DNA from: Mycolicibacterium thermoresistibile | Lineage (GTDB): Bacteria > Actinomycetota > Actinomycetes > Mycobacteriales > Mycobacteriaceae | Length of the DNA stretch: 64,000 nt | Direction: 5' to 3' | NCBI RefSeq assembly: GCF_900187065.1 | Contig: NZ_LT906483.1 | Coordinates: 1,860,001-1,924,000 of the forward strand | Shown here: piece after piece, positions 25,191 to 34,736 of the stretch | How positions within the stretch are numbered: the stretch's first letter is position 1 | How the letters are laid out: each line of letters starts with the position of its first letter | Program-made: the position numbers and the translations under genes | Notes under the pieces: generated by a model | The model's database searches: none | The model's input: only the letters and a program-made list of their open reading frames with translations | Told to the model about the DNA's origin: nothing

Positions 25191-26152
25191 GCCAGCCGGA
25201 TCCTCGGGTCGACGATCGCGTACAGCAGGTCCACCAGCAGATTGATGAGCAGGAACAGCGCCGCGATCAACAGCACCGCACCCTGGATCACCGGATAGTC
25301 GCGGGCGGCGACGGCGTTGTAGACCAGCCGGCCCAGCCCCGGCCAGGCGAAGACCACCTCCACCACGATCACCCCGCCGAGGATGGTGGCGAGCTGGATG
25401 CCGGTGATGGTCAGCACCGGGATGAGCGCGTTGCGCACGGTATGCCGGACCGTCAGCACCCACGGCGACAGTCCCTTGGACCGGGCGGTGCGGACGTGAC
25501 CCGCCGCGGCCACCTCCAGCACCGCCGACCGGATGTAGCGGGTCATGATCGCCGCGGCGACCAGGCCGACCGTCAACGCCGGCAACACGAGGTGGCGCAG
25601 CCAGCCCACCGGATCGTCGGACAGGGCGCGGTAACCCGATGTCGGCAACCAGCCCAGGGTCGAGGCGAACAGCGCGATCAACAGGATGCCCATCCAGAAG
25701 TCGGGCACCGACACCCCGACCTGGCTCGCCACCCGCACCGCCGCGGCGCCGGCCCGGCCGTCGCGCAACGCCGACCAGATCCCGGCCGGCAACGCGATGG
25801 CCAGGGCGATCGCGATCCCGGCCAGGGCCAGTGACACGGTGGCGGGCAGTCGTTCCAGCAGCACCAGGGTGACCGGGTCGCCGTTGCGGAAACTGACCCC
25901 CAGATCGCCGCGCACCGCTGAGGTGAGATAGCCGACGAACTGTTCGAGGATCGGGCGGTCCAGGCCGCTGGCCGAACGCAGCGCCTGATACGCCTCCGGG
26001 GTGTAGCGGGTGCCGAGCGCGATCCGCACCGGGTCGCCGGGCACCAACTGCATCAGCCCGAACACCACCACCAGCACCCCGAACAACACCGCCAGCGAGT
26101 ACAGCAGCCGCCGGCCGAGGAACCGGGCGATCGGGTGGGTGACGAACCTCAT
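25187..26152 (-). CDS. ABC importer permease, DppB/OppB type
   Basis: A 321-residue membrane protein. The N-terminus (ARFLGRRLLYSLAVLFGVLV, then QLVPGDPV) and the EAA loop region (VRTARSKGLSPWVLTVRHTV) are typical of DppB permeases. It starts at ATG 26152, overlapping the binding-protein stop by ATGA. An open frame extends upstream but lies inside the binding-protein gene. It pairs with the following DppC-type gene. Confidence 0.92.
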   Translation of the reverse strand: MRFVTHPIARFLGRRLLYSLAVLFGVLVVVFGLMQLVPGDPVRIALGTRYTPEAYQALRSASGLDRPILEQFVGYLTSAVRGDLGVSFRNGDPVTLVLLERLPATVSLALAGIAIALAIALPAGIWSALRDGRAGAAAVRVASQVGVSVPDFWMGILLIALFASTLGWLPTSGYRALSDDPVGWLRHLVLPALTVGLVAAAIMTRYIRSAVLEVAAAGHVRTARSKGLSPWVLTVRHTVRNALIPVLTITGIQLATILGGVIVVEVVFAWPGLGRLVYNAVAARDYPVIQGAVLLIAALFLLINLLVDLLYAIVDPRIRLA

Positions 26153-27723
26153 GGCGGGCCGTCCCGGTTCAGGCCGTCCCGGTTCAGGGATGCATCGCGG
26201 AACCGCACGGCGGCGTCGCGGCGGGCCCGATATCCGGACAGGTCCGGACTCCACGCCTGGACCACCGCCGGGTTGTAGAGGAACAGATACGACACCCGAT
26301 CGGCGATCAGCGTGGCGGCGCGGTCGTAGAGCGCCTTGCGCCGGTCCCGGTCGGGTTCGGCGCGGGCGGCGTCGAGCAGGCGGTCCACCTCCGGATCGGA
26401 GAACCGCTGGGCGTTGCTCGCACCGTCGGTGTGGTGCTGGGCGTAGTAGTAGTCGTCCGGGTCGATGTTGCCGAGCCAGCCCATCATCAGCATGTCGAAG
26501 GTGCCGTTGTTCTGCTCGTCCAGCCAGGTGGCGAAGTCGACGGTGCGGATGTCGACGGTGATGCCCAGCGGCGCGACGTTGTCGGCGATGATCTGGGCCG
26601 CGGTGACGGTCTGCGGATAGTCGCCGGTGACCAGCATGTCGAGCCGCCGGGGCGGGTCCACACCGGCGGCGCGGGCCTCGTCGAGCAGCGCTCGGGCGCG
26701 GTCGAGGTCGTAGCGGTACCTGTCGTAGTGGGTGTACCAGAAGTCGCCCGGCGGGATGGCCAGCTGATTGGCGGTCGCGGTGCCGTACCCGGTGGCCGTC
26801 ACGATCGCCTCACGGTCGATGCCGAAGGCGATGGCCCGCCGCACCCGCAGGTCGTGCCACGGGGCGCGGGCGTGGTTGAGCGCCAGATACCAGTAGTCAT
26901 TGCTCGGCGTGACCGCAAGCGTCAGCGAGTCGTCGTTGCGCAACTGGGTCACCCGCTGGGTCGGAATCGCGTCGGTCCAATCGATTTCACCGGCCTGCAG
27001 GGCCGACAGGGCGGTGGCCGGCTCGGAGATGAACCGGAACGTGACGCCGTTGAGCCGTGGCGGCCCAGCCCAGTGGTCGTCGTTGGCGACGAGCGTGATC
27101 GAATCCCCGCTGCGGGCACCGCGGAACTCGAACGGACCGGTGCCGACCGGGTGGGTGGCGATCCGGCCGGTCTCCACGTTGGCGCGCTGCACAATCGCCA
27201 TCCCCTTGAAGCCACCGAGGTTGGTCAGCAGGTTCGGGGTGGGCCGGGCGACGGTGATGCGCACGGTGAGCGGATCGACCGCGGTGACCTCGGTGACCGC
27301 GCTGAGCCGGTCGACGTTGGTCAGGTGCTCGTCGATGATGCGCCGGTAGGAGAACACCACGTCGTCGGCGGTGAGCGGGCTGCCGTCGTGGAACGTCACG
27401 CCCGGGCGCAACCGGAACGTCCACACCCGCTGATCGGCGCTGACCTGCCAGGACTCGGCCAGCGCGGGGCGCATCCGCAGGTCCTCGTCGGGTTCGACCA
27501 GGGTGTCGAAGACGTTCTCCAGCACCTGGAACGAGAAGTACGCACTGGTCTTGTGCGGATCGAGTTGATCGGGCTCACCGGCGATGGCCGCGATCAGATT
27601 GCCGCTCAAGTCGCCGAGATCGACGCGCTGACCGGGGGCGCAGCCGGTGGCCGCGATCAGCAGCACGGCGACCAGGTTCGACACGCACCGGGACAGGGTG
27701 GACCGCCCCGCCGGCTCTCGCAT
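26149..27723 (-). CDS. ABC importer solute-binding lipoprotein (family 5)
   Basis: A 524-residue extracytoplasmic binding protein. ATG 27723 follows GGGGG, and a lipoprotein signal ends at ATGCAPG. Family 5 features are AIAGEPDQLDPHKTSAYFSF, the conserved RPGVTFHDGSPLTADDVVFS and the late WLGNIDPDDYYYAQHH. It binds a peptide, nickel chelate or related ligand and delivers it to the two permeases encoded next. It is the first gene of a four-gene operon. A 160-bp divergent promoter region separates it from the exported-protein gene on the other strand. Confidence 0.92.
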   Translation of the reverse strand: MREPAGRSTLSRCVSNLVAVLLIAATGCAPGQRVDLGDLSGNLIAAIAGEPDQLDPHKTSAYFSFQVLENVFDTLVEPDEDLRMRPALAESWQVSADQRVWTFRLRPGVTFHDGSPLTADDVVFSYRRIIDEHLTNVDRLSAVTEVTAVDPLTVRITVARPTPNLLTNLGGFKGMAIVQRANVETGRIATHPVGTGPFEFRGARSGDSITLVANDDHWAGPPRLNGVTFRFISEPATALSALQAGEIDWTDAIPTQRVTQLRNDDSLTLAVTPSNDYWYLALNHARAPWHDLRVRRAIAFGIDREAIVTATGYGTATANQLAIPPGDFWYTHYDRYRYDLDRARALLDEARAAGVDPPRRLDMLVTGDYPQTVTAAQIIADNVAPLGITVDIRTVDFATWLDEQNNGTFDMLMMGWLGNIDPDDYYYAQHHTDGASNAQRFSDPEVDRLLDAARAEPDRDRRKALYDRAATLIADRVSYLFLYNPAVVQAWSPDLSGYRARRDAAVRFRDASLNRDGLNRDGPP

Positions 27724-27883
27724 CGCAAACCCCCGTCGTATCGCGGACTTCCCACCGTAGTCGGCATCCCGGTCTGACAAGCTGAACCCCGGGATCCGCC
27801 ACTCGGGCGTGGCGGGACGGACACCGCCGCGATAAACGGCGTTGTGATAATCGGGTCGGGGACGGTCAGCGGAAGGGACGTCG

Positions 27884-28444
27884 ATGAGGGTCATCACGCA
27901 CGCGTTCGCGGTGCTGGTGGTGTTGTTCGGTGGCGCGGTCGCGGTGGCGGGCGACGCCGCGGCGGACAGCCAGCCGCTGCAGGGCGTGTACGCCTACCAC
28001 GAGGAGGGCGCGCCGGAGGGCACCACCTGGACGGTCACCCCGACCTGCTCGCCCACGGTGGGCGATCTGCGTGAGCCGCTGTACCTGCCGGTGGGTTGCA
28101 CCCTGCACGTGACCAGCGCGACGCCGGCCCAGGTGACGTTCGAGGAACGTGCCGCCAACTTCGGCGGCGACGCCCGGTTGGTGGCCGGACGATGGCAGCT
28201 GGTGGCGAACAAACTGGAGGGCACCCGCTGCCCGGACGGCGGCACCAGGCCCTCCACCGACGTCTACGAATTCGACAACGAGACGTTGACCGGAACCCGC
28301 ACCGTCACCCAGCCGGGGGAGTGCGGACTGCTGCCGTCGATGGAGAAGCGGGCGTTCACGCTGACGTTCCTGCGGCCGCTGCCGCGACCGGTCGAGCGGT
28401 ACCCGTTCTACTGCGAACCCGGCGGCCTGCGGGCCTGCTGGTGA
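27884..28444 (+). CDS. Exported mycobacterial hypothetical protein
   Basis: A 186-residue protein with a signal peptide (MRVITHAFAVLVVLFGGAVA, cleavage near AAADSQP). The mature part contains six cysteines in PTCSPT, VGCTLH, TRCPD, GECGL, FYCEP and RACW, so it is probably disulfide-stabilised in the cell wall. It resembles a mycobacterial family of small secreted proteins of unknown function. The ATG follows a weak GGAAGGG. The Hsp70-like gene begins 25 nt downstream and may be cotranscribed. Confidence 0.8.
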   Translation: MRVITHAFAVLVVLFGGAVAVAGDAAADSQPLQGVYAYHEEGAPEGTTWTVTPTCSPTVGDLREPLYLPVGCTLHVTSATPAQVTFEERAANFGGDARLVAGRWQLVANKLEGTRCPDGGTRPSTDVYEFDNETLTGTRTVTQPGECGLLPSMEKRAFTLTFLRPLPRPVERYPFYCEPGGLRACW

Positions 28445-28469
28445 CCTTCCGGTAGGGTGCCCTCGGATC

Positions 28470-30242
28470 ATGCCGGATGGAATAGGACTGTCGGTCGGCG
28501 CCACCACCCTCGCGGCGGTGGTGGTCGGGCGGACCGCGTTGACCCGCACCCCGGTGTTGACGCGGTACCCGCATCGGCCGCCGGAAGTCGGTGTGCCGAG
28601 CGAGAATCCCCAGCTCACCGAGCGTGGTCTGATCATCACCGACTTCGTCGACCGGGTCGGCGACCCGGTCGGGATCGTGGCGCCGGACGGATCCACCCAT
28701 CCCGGGGAGGCGGTGCTCGCCGATGCGCTGCACGCGCTGTGGCGCACCGTCGCACCGCTGGGATCACCGGACGATCCGATCGGTGTCGCTCACCCGGCGC
28801 ACTGGCAGCCCGTCGCGGTCGAGGCGCTGCGCGGCCGGCTGGCCGCCCAGCGGGACCAGGCCCCCGTACTGGCGCAGGCCCCGCTGGTGTCCGACGCCGA
28901 GGCGGCGCTGACCGCTCTGCAGGCCGACCCCGGCCTGCCCACCAGCGGGATCGTCGCGCTGTGCGACTTCGGCGGCACCGGCACCAGCCTCACCATCGCC
29001 GACGCGGCCGACGGCTACCGCCCGGTGGCGCCGACACTTCGCCACCTCGATCTGTCCGGTGAGCTGATCGATCAGGCGCTGCTGAGACATGTGCTGGCCG
29101 ATCTGACCGAGGCCGGCGTGGTCGACGCGTCCGGCACCTCGGCGATCGGATCGCTGAGCCGGTTGCGCGCCCAGTGCCGCACCGCCAAGGAACGGTTGTC
29201 GACGACCGCGGTCACCACCCTCACGGCCGAGGCGCCCGGCCGACCGCATGAGCTGCGCCTCACCCGCGACGAGCTGGATGCGGTGCTGCGCCCACCGCTC
29301 GACGAGTTCTTGACCGCGGTGCAGTACACCTTGGACCGCAACGGGATTCGACCCTCCGATCTGACCGCGGTGGCCACCGTCGGCGGCGGGGCTCGCATCC
29401 CGCTGATCACCGCCGCACTGTCGGAGCGGTTCCGCGTCCCGGTCGTCACCACCCCGCAGCCGGAACTGACCGCTGCGATCGGCGCCGGTCTCACGGCGGT
29501 GCGGGCTCTGCAGGCCGGCCCCGCCGACGAAGCCACCCAATGGGCCGCCGCGGTGCCGGATCAGGCCGACACCCAACTGTGGGACGGGGCCGACCAACCC
29601 GGGTCCGACCAACTCGGGGCCGATCCGACCGGTGCGGCGCCCGCGCTGGCGTGGTCGCAGGCCGACGACGTCCCCGAGGTGTCCGACGTGTACGCGCCGG
29701 AGCCGGAGTTCGGCGCCGGCGCGGCCCGGCCGGAGCTCGGCTTCGAGGAGCCGGCACCGGCCGGGGCCGCCGAGCCGCTGCCCTGGTACCGGCGGCCGCA
29801 GGTGCTGTTCGCCGCCGGGGTGGTCGCGGTGCTCGTCGCGCTGATCGCCGCGATCGTCACGCTGCGCGACGGTGACACCCCGGCGCCCGCGTCGACCACC
29901 GAACCGACCGAGCCGACCACGACCGAACCCGCCGGAACCGTCGTCACCGAGGCGCCGCCCCCGGCGGAACCTGCTGCGCCGCAACCGCCGCGGACGGTCT
30001 ACGAGACGGTGCCGCAGACCCAGGCGCCCCCGCCGCCTGCCGAGGCGCCGCCCCCGGCACAGGAACCCCCACCGGCCGAGGAACCCCCACCGGCCGAGGA
30101 ACCGCCGCCGGCGACCGAGGAACCGCCGCCGACCACCACCCGGCCGCGCTGGCTACCCACCCTGCCCCGGCCCACGCTGCCGACCCTGCCGACCATTCCG
30201 GGGCTGCCGGCACCGCCGGCGCCGCCGGCAGAAGCGCCCTGA
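28470..30242 (+). CDS. Hsp70-like ATPase domain protein with membrane helix and proline-rich tail
   Basis: A 590-residue protein. The first about 350 residues form an actin/Hsp70-type ATPase: SVGATTLAAVVV (phosphate 1), CDFGGTGTSLTIAD (phosphate 2) and VATVGGGARIPLI (adenosine). There is no Hsp70 substrate-binding domain. Instead an acidic linker leads to one helix (about 445-465, FAAGVVAVLVALIAAIV) and an external tail rich in PPPAEE repeats. It resembles Rv2264c-type mycobacterial proteins. The role is unknown; it may act as a nucleotide-driven switch at the envelope. The tail is low-complexity, not a tandem gene repeat. Confidence 0.85.
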   Translation: MPDGIGLSVGATTLAAVVVGRTALTRTPVLTRYPHRPPEVGVPSENPQLTERGLIITDFVDRVGDPVGIVAPDGSTHPGEAVLADALHALWRTVAPLGSPDDPIGVAHPAHWQPVAVEALRGRLAAQRDQAPVLAQAPLVSDAEAALTALQADPGLPTSGIVALCDFGGTGTSLTIADAADGYRPVAPTLRHLDLSGELIDQALLRHVLADLTEAGVVDASGTSAIGSLSRLRAQCRTAKERLSTTAVTTLTAEAPGRPHELRLTRDELDAVLRPPLDEFLTAVQYTLDRNGIRPSDLTAVATVGGGARIPLITAALSERFRVPVVTTPQPELTAAIGAGLTAVRALQAGPADEATQWAAAVPDQADTQLWDGADQPGSDQLGADPTGAAPALAWSQADDVPEVSDVYAPEPEFGAGAARPELGFEEPAPAGAAEPLPWYRRPQVLFAAGVVAVLVALIAAIVTLRDGDTPAPASTTEPTEPTTTEPAGTVVTEAPPPAEPAAPQPPRTVYETVPQTQAPPPPAEAPPPAQEPPPAEEPPPAEEPPPATEEPPPTTTRPRWLPTLPRPTLPTLPTIPGLPAPPAPPAEAP

Positions 30243-30260
30243 TCCCGCGATCCGATGCGG

Positions 30261-31355
30261 TCAGCCCGTCGGGTGCGGGCGTTTGACCAGCACCAACTGG
30301 GCCATAGGCAGCTGGCTCTCCTGCGGGTCGGCGGCCATCCGGGCGGCCACCCCGGCCTCCAGCCGGTCACCGACCAGGGCCGGGTCCGCGGGTGCGGTGG
30401 CCAGTAACGCCGGCAGCACCGCGGCCCGGCAGAACGCGCCCCACTGCGCGCCGAACGCCGCGGCGTCACCGTCCACCCGGTACTGCGCGTAGTAGCGGTC
30501 CTGGGCGTCGAACACCTCGAGGTGCTCGACCTCCAACCGCTCATAGCGGCCCGACGGTGCGAACGGCGCCACGAAATCCGCTGCGCTGCGGCCGACGATC
30601 GGCAGCACCATCCGGCGCCACTGGTCGTCGGTCAGCACCCCGTCGTCGCGCAGTTCGGCCAGGGTGTCGCGCAGCGCCGCCAGCAGCGGCCGGTGACCGA
30701 ACTCACCGGAGTCGTGCAGCGCCATGGTCATCACCAGCAGCCGGCCGTGCGGGGCCAGTTCGCGGCCCCGGAAGGCGAGGAAATCCTGCCAGTCCCGGGC
30801 GGCCTGCCGGGCGTAGGCGGTGCGCACCCGGTCGTCGCTGCTGCCCGCGGCCACCAGATGGTCCGGAACCGGCTCCGGCACCCGGCTCAGAAACTGGATC
30901 GCCCACGCCGACCAGCCGAGATTCACGCTGTTGGACGGCAGGATCTGATCGAAGAACGAGCGGCCGACCGCGGAGGTGAACGTCGCCGGATCGTGGGCGA
31001 GATAGCTGTCCGGATCGTTGCTCAGCGTGTCGAACAACGCGCTGAAGTCGTTCTTCGGCACATCGGTGTGGGTGACCAGCACCGAATGGTCGGCGCTGGT
31101 GCGGCTCCGCAGCACGTCGATCGCCGCGCAGATCGGGCGCAGCGAGTTGTGCCCGGTCGCCGCGCCGTAGTCGGCGATGACGATCGGCTGCGGCGGGCGG
31201 GGCAGCGCCACCGCCCCGGCGGCCTGCTCGAAAAGCCGTATCGCCTCGGCCAATCCGGCGGCCTGCAGCCGCGAGCGGGCGGTGTAGGTGCTGCTGCCCA
31301 CCGGCACCGGGCGCACCACGGCACTGGATTCGGGCAACTGACCTTCGGGCTTCAT
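30261..31355 (-). CDS. SABATH-like SAM-dependent carboxyl methyltransferase
   Basis: A 364-residue protein. VIADYGAATGHNSLRPICAA is the SAM-binding motif of SABATH (salicylate/benzoate/indole-acetate) methyltransferases. HTDVPKNDFSALFDTL and SVNLGWSAWAIQFLSRVP are further family marks, the last holding the substrate-pocket SAW-W pattern. These enzymes methylate the carboxyl group of small acids and are best known in plants. ATG 31355 gives MKPEGQLPESS. The gene is between convergent Hsp70-like and same-strand metallohydrolase genes; no pathway partner is evident. Confidence 0.82.
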   Translation of the reverse strand: MKPEGQLPESSAVVRPVPVGSSTYTARSRLQAAGLAEAIRLFEQAAGAVALPRPPQPIVIADYGAATGHNSLRPICAAIDVLRSRTSADHSVLVTHTDVPKNDFSALFDTLSNDPDSYLAHDPATFTSAVGRSFFDQILPSNSVNLGWSAWAIQFLSRVPEPVPDHLVAAGSSDDRVRTAYARQAARDWQDFLAFRGRELAPHGRLLVMTMALHDSGEFGHRPLLAALRDTLAELRDDGVLTDDQWRRMVLPIVGRSAADFVAPFAPSGRYERLEVEHLEVFDAQDRYYAQYRVDGDAAAFGAQWGAFCRAAVLPALLATAPADPALVGDRLEAGVAARMAADPQESQLPMAQLVLVKRPHPTG

Positions 31356-31454
31356 CACCCATGACGGTAGTCCGCGGCGCACCGGTTCGCCGCCGGTGCG
31401 CCGCGGTCACCTCGGGACGACGCCGAATGCGTCAGAGCCCCGGGCCGGAGCCCG

Positions 31455-32084
31455 TCAGTAGCCCCGTTTGACCCACTCGTCGTAGTTGACGATCTCGTCG
31501 CCGATCGTGGTGGAGTCGCCGTGGCCGGTGTAGACCACCGTCTCGTTCGGCAGCTTGCCGAGCCGGCCCTTGATCGACTCGAGGATCGTCGGGAAGTCCG
31601 AGAACGACCGGCCGGTCGCGCCCGGGCCGCCCTGGAACAGGGTGTCGCCGCTGAACACCGCGTTGAGCTCGGGGGCGTGCCAGCACACCGAACCGGGGGA
31701 GTGGCCGGGGGTGTGCAGCGCACGCAGCTCGATACCGCCGGCCCGAAGCGTCTGACCGTGCTCGACGGTGCGGAAGTCCTTGTCCGGATGCGTCATCCGC
31801 CACAACATGTCGTCGGCGGGATGCATGAGCACCGGCGCGTCGAGTTCGCTGCCGAGTTCCGGGGCGACGGTGATGTGGTCGTTGTGGCCGTGCGTGCACA
31901 CCACCGCCACCACGTGGCGATCGCCGACCGCGGCCTTGATCGGCGCCGCCTCATGGGCGGCATCGAACACGATCACCTCTTTGTCGTCGCCGACGATCCA
32001 GATGTTGTTGTCGACATCCCAACTGCCGCCGTCGAGTTCGAACTTGCCGCTGGTGACGACCCGTTGAATCGGCCCCCCGTTCAC
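31455..32084 (-). CDS. MBL-fold metallohydrolase (glyoxalase II-like)
   Basis: A 209-residue metallo-beta-lactamase-fold enzyme. The metal-binding motif is THGHNDH (HxHxDH), with later histidines in TPGHSPGS and YTGHGDST and the aspartate in SGDTLF. It starts with GTG 32084 overlapping the mscR stop (GTGA). It is the Rv2260-type partner of mycothiol-dependent formaldehyde dehydrogenase. A thioester hydrolase acting on the mycothiol product is a sensible inference, but it is not proven by sequence. Confidence 0.85.
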   Translation of the reverse strand: MNGGPIQRVVTSGKFELDGGSWDVDNNIWIVGDDKEVIVFDAAHEAAPIKAAVGDRHVVAVVCTHGHNDHITVAPELGSELDAPVLMHPADDMLWRMTHPDKDFRTVEHGQTLRAGGIELRALHTPGHSPGSVCWHAPELNAVFSGDTLFQGGPGATGRSFSDFPTILESIKGRLGKLPNETVVYTGHGDSTTIGDEIVNYDEWVKRGY

Positions 32085-33169
32085 TTGAGCACCACCACCG
32101 ACCGCAGCACCTCACCACGTTGCATCTTCTCGAACGCTCCTTCCACCTCGTCGAGCGCGATGCGCTCGGTGACGAACTTCTCCAGCGGCAGGCGTCCCTG
32201 CAGATACAGGTTGATCAGGGTGGGGAAGTCCCGTTCGGGCAGGCAGTCGCCGTACCACGACGACTTGAGCGAGCCGCCGCGGGAGAAGAAGTCGATCAGC
32301 GGCATGTCGATGCGCATGTCCGGGGTCGGCACCCCGACCAGCACCACCGTGCCGGCCAGATCGCGCGCGTAGAACGCCTGCTCCCAGGTCTCCGGCCGGC
32401 CGACGGCGTCGACCACCACATCGGCGCCGAAGCCGTCGGTCAGCTCCTGGATGGCCTCCACCACATCGGTGCTGCTCGCGTCGATGGTGTGGGTGGCGCC
32501 GAACTCGCGCGCCCAGTCGAGCTTCTTGGCGTCGGTGTCCACCGCGATGATCTTCTTCGCGCCCACCAGCGCCGCCCCGGCGATCGCGGCGTCGCCGACA
32601 CCGCCGCAGCCGATCACCGCCACGGTGTCGTCGCGGCTGACCGCGCCGGTGTTGATCGCCGCGCCGACGCCCGCCATCACCCCGCAGCCGAGCAGACCGG
32701 CGACCGCCGGATCGGCGGCCGGATCGACCTTGGTGCACTGACCCTCGTGCACCAGGGTCTTCTCCGCGAACGCGCCGATACCCAGCGCCGGGGTGAGTTC
32801 GGTGCCGTCGCCGAGCGTCATCTTCTGCGTGGCGTTGAAGGTGTCGAAGCACAGATGCGGCCGGCCCCGCTTACAGGCCCGGCACTGCCCGCACACCGCC
32901 CGCCAGTTGAGCACGACGAAGTCGCCCGGTTCGACGTTGGTGACCCCGGACCCGACCGATTCCACTGTGCCCGCGGCCTCGTGGCCCAGCAGGAACGGGA
33001 ATTCGTCGTTGATGCCGCCCTCGCGGTAGTGCAGGTCGGTGTGGCACACCCCGCACGCGGTGACCTTGACGACCACCTCACCCGGACCGGGATCCGGGAT
33101 GACGATGTCCACGACCTCGACCGGCTCGTCCTTCTTGCGGGCGATCACCCCGCGCACCGATTGACTCAT
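32081..33169 (-). CDS. mscR: S-(hydroxymethyl)mycothiol dehydrogenase / S-nitrosomycothiol reductase
   Basis: A 362-residue zinc-dependent alcohol dehydrogenase (MDR). Catalytic zinc ligands are Cys42 (GVCHTDLH) and His63-Glu64 (GHEAAG). The structural zinc cysteines are 93, 96, 99 and 107. The NAD loop is [14 protein letters not shown], and the acceptor Asp is in [11 protein letters not shown]. It closely matches M. tuberculosis Rv2259 (AdhE2/MscR), which detoxifies formaldehyde and nitrosothiols through mycothiol. It is coupled to the metallohydrolase gene. Confidence 0.92.
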   Translation of the reverse strand: MSQSVRGVIARKKDEPVEVVDIVIPDPGPGEVVVKVTACGVCHTDLHYREGGINDEFPFLLGHEAAGTVESVGSGVTNVEPGDFVVLNWRAVCGQCRACKRGRPHLCFDTFNATQKMTLGDGTELTPALGIGAFAEKTLVHEGQCTKVDPAADPAVAGLLGCGVMAGVGAAINTGAVSRDDTVAVIGCGGVGDAAIAGAALVGAKKIIAVDTDAKKLDWAREFGATHTIDASSTDVVEAIQELTDGFGADVVVDAVGRPETWEQAFYARDLAGTVVLVGVPTPDMRIDMPLIDFFSRGGSLKSSWYGDCLPERDFPTLINLYLQGRLPLEKFVTERIALDEVEGAFEKMQRGEVLRSVVVLK

Positions 33170-33263
33170 GGCTCCAACCTAGCCGCCCGTGGCAGGCTGG
33201 GCACATGCTGCGATCGCCGGTGCTGTACCTCAGCCACGGCGTCCGCAAGTAGAGTCGCCGGGC

Positions 33264-34088
33264 ATGGGTGCCCTGGATGTGCTCGCCGACTGGCCCGTCG
33301 ACAACGTCGCCGCCACGGTGGTCGGGCCCGACGGTGTGCGCGCCGACCGGGGGGATCTGCGCCGGGAGTTCGCGCTGGCGTCGGTCACCAAACCGCTTGC
33401 CGCGCGGGCCGCGCAGATCGCGGTCGAGGAGGGGGTCGTCGAGCTGGACACGCCCGCCGGACCGCCCGGATCGACAGTGCGGCATCTGCTCGCCCACACC
33501 TCCGGGGTGTCGATGAACTCCGCCGAGACGCTCAACGAGCCCGGACAGCGGCGGGTGTACTCGAACTACGGGTTCCGGTTGCTGGCCGAGAAGATCGAGC
33601 AGGAGTCCGGCATCGGGTTCGCCGAGTACTTCCACGAGGCGGTGTGCGAGCCGCTGGGCATGTCCGACACCGCGCTGCCGGGCGGTGCGGCGGCCGCCGG
33701 ATTCGGCGCCGGGTCCACGGTCGCCGATCTGGCGCTGTTCGCCGTGGACCTGCTGCGGCCGCGGCTGGTGTCGCAGCAGATGCACGACGAGGCGACGTCG
33801 GTGCAGTTTCCCGGGCTGGACGGGGTGCTGCCCGGTTTCGGGGTGCAGCGGCCCAACGACTGGGGGCTGGGTTTCGAGATCCGCGGCACCAAATCGCCGC
33901 ACTGGACCGGGTCGGCCAACTCGCCCCGCACGTTCGGGCATTTCGGCCAGTCAGGAACGTTTTTGTGGGTCGATCCGGCGGTTGACCTGGCGCTGGTGGT
34001 GCTGACCGACCGCAATTTCGGCAACTGGGCGTATGAGCGGTGGCCGGCGCTGTCGGACGGGGTTTTGCGAGAATTCGCGTCCCACTAG
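33264..34088 (+). CDS. Serine hydrolase (beta-lactamase/penicillin-binding-protein fold)
   Basis: A 274-residue protein of the class C beta-lactamase/esterase family. The SxxK catalytic motif is SVTK (near residue 40), the YxN motif is YSN (about 94-96), and the third box is HFGQSG in place of KTG. No signal peptide is visible, so it is probably cytoplasmic, like Rv2257c. The substrate could be a small ester or amide. It starts at ATG 33264, divergent from mscR. Confidence 0.86.
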   Translation: MGALDVLADWPVDNVAATVVGPDGVRADRGDLRREFALASVTKPLAARAAQIAVEEGVVELDTPAGPPGSTVRHLLAHTSGVSMNSAETLNEPGQRRVYSNYGFRLLAEKIEQESGIGFAEYFHEAVCEPLGMSDTALPGGAAAAGFGAGSTVADLALFAVDLLRPRLVSQQMHDEATSVQFPGLDGVLPGFGVQRPNDWGLGFEIRGTKSPHWTGSANSPRTFGHFGQSGTFLWVDPAVDLALVVLTDRNFGNWAYERWPALSDGVLREFASH

Positions 34089-34223
34089 CGCAACAGGCGT
34101 CTCACAAGGCACAATAGACACGCACGACACAACTTCATGTATGCATCCGCGCGCAGAGCATCGCTTTGTCGGTCCGCAAGGTCGTTGGGGAAGACGTCCC
34201 TCGTGGAGCCGAAGGAGCAGCAG

Positions 34224-34736
34224 ATGCGTGCGTCGAACCAGTTTGCCGACGCGACGACAGGCGTGGTGTACATCCACGCCTCACCCGCGGCGGTGTGCCC
34301 GCATGTCGAGTGGGCGCTGTCGTCGACCCTGCAGGCGCGGGCGAACCTGAAGTGGACCCCGCAGCCGGCGATGCCGGGGCAGCTGCGCGCCGTCACCAAC
34401 TGGGTCGGACCGGTGGGCACCGGCGCGCAGTTGGCCAGTGCGCTGCGGTCCTGGTCGGTGCTGCGGTTCGAGGTCACCGAGGACCCCAGCCCGGGGGTGG
34501 ACGGGCACCGCTGGTGCCACACCCCGCAACTGGGGTTGTGGAGTGGCCCGATGAGCGCCAACGGCGATGTCATGGTCGGCGAGATGCGGCTGCGGGCGCT
34601 GATGGCCGCCGGCGCCGATGTGCTGGCCGCCGAGCTGGATTCGGTGCTCGGCACCGCATGGGACGAGGCGCTGGAACCCTTCCGGGACGGCGGTGAGGGC
34701 GCCGAGGTCAGCTGGCTGAGCCGGGGCGTGGGTTAA
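34224..34736 (+). CDS. DUF3145-family protein (Rv2256c-like)
   Basis: A 170-residue soluble protein conserved in actinobacteria. ATG 34224 follows GAAGGAG. The body has TTGVVYIHASPAAVCPHVEW, GQLRAVTNWVGPVGTG and DGHRWCHTPQLGLW. Function is unknown. It shares its terminal TTAA with the convergent MarR gene, whose stop codon lies in the same four bases. No signal peptide or membrane helix is visible. Confidence 0.88.
   Translation: MRASNQFADATTGVVYIHASPAAVCPHVEWALSSTLQARANLKWTPQPAMPGQLRAVTNWVGPVGTGAQLASALRSWSVLRFEVTEDPSPGVDGHRWCHTPQLGLWSGPMSANGDVMVGEMRLRALMAAGADVLAAELDSVLGTAWDEALEPFRDGGEGAEVSWLSRGVG

Noticed and set aside
30040..30130. PPPAEE repeats as a repeat array or CRISPR
   Set aside because: They are in-frame low-complexity codons of a proline-rich tail; there are no spacers.
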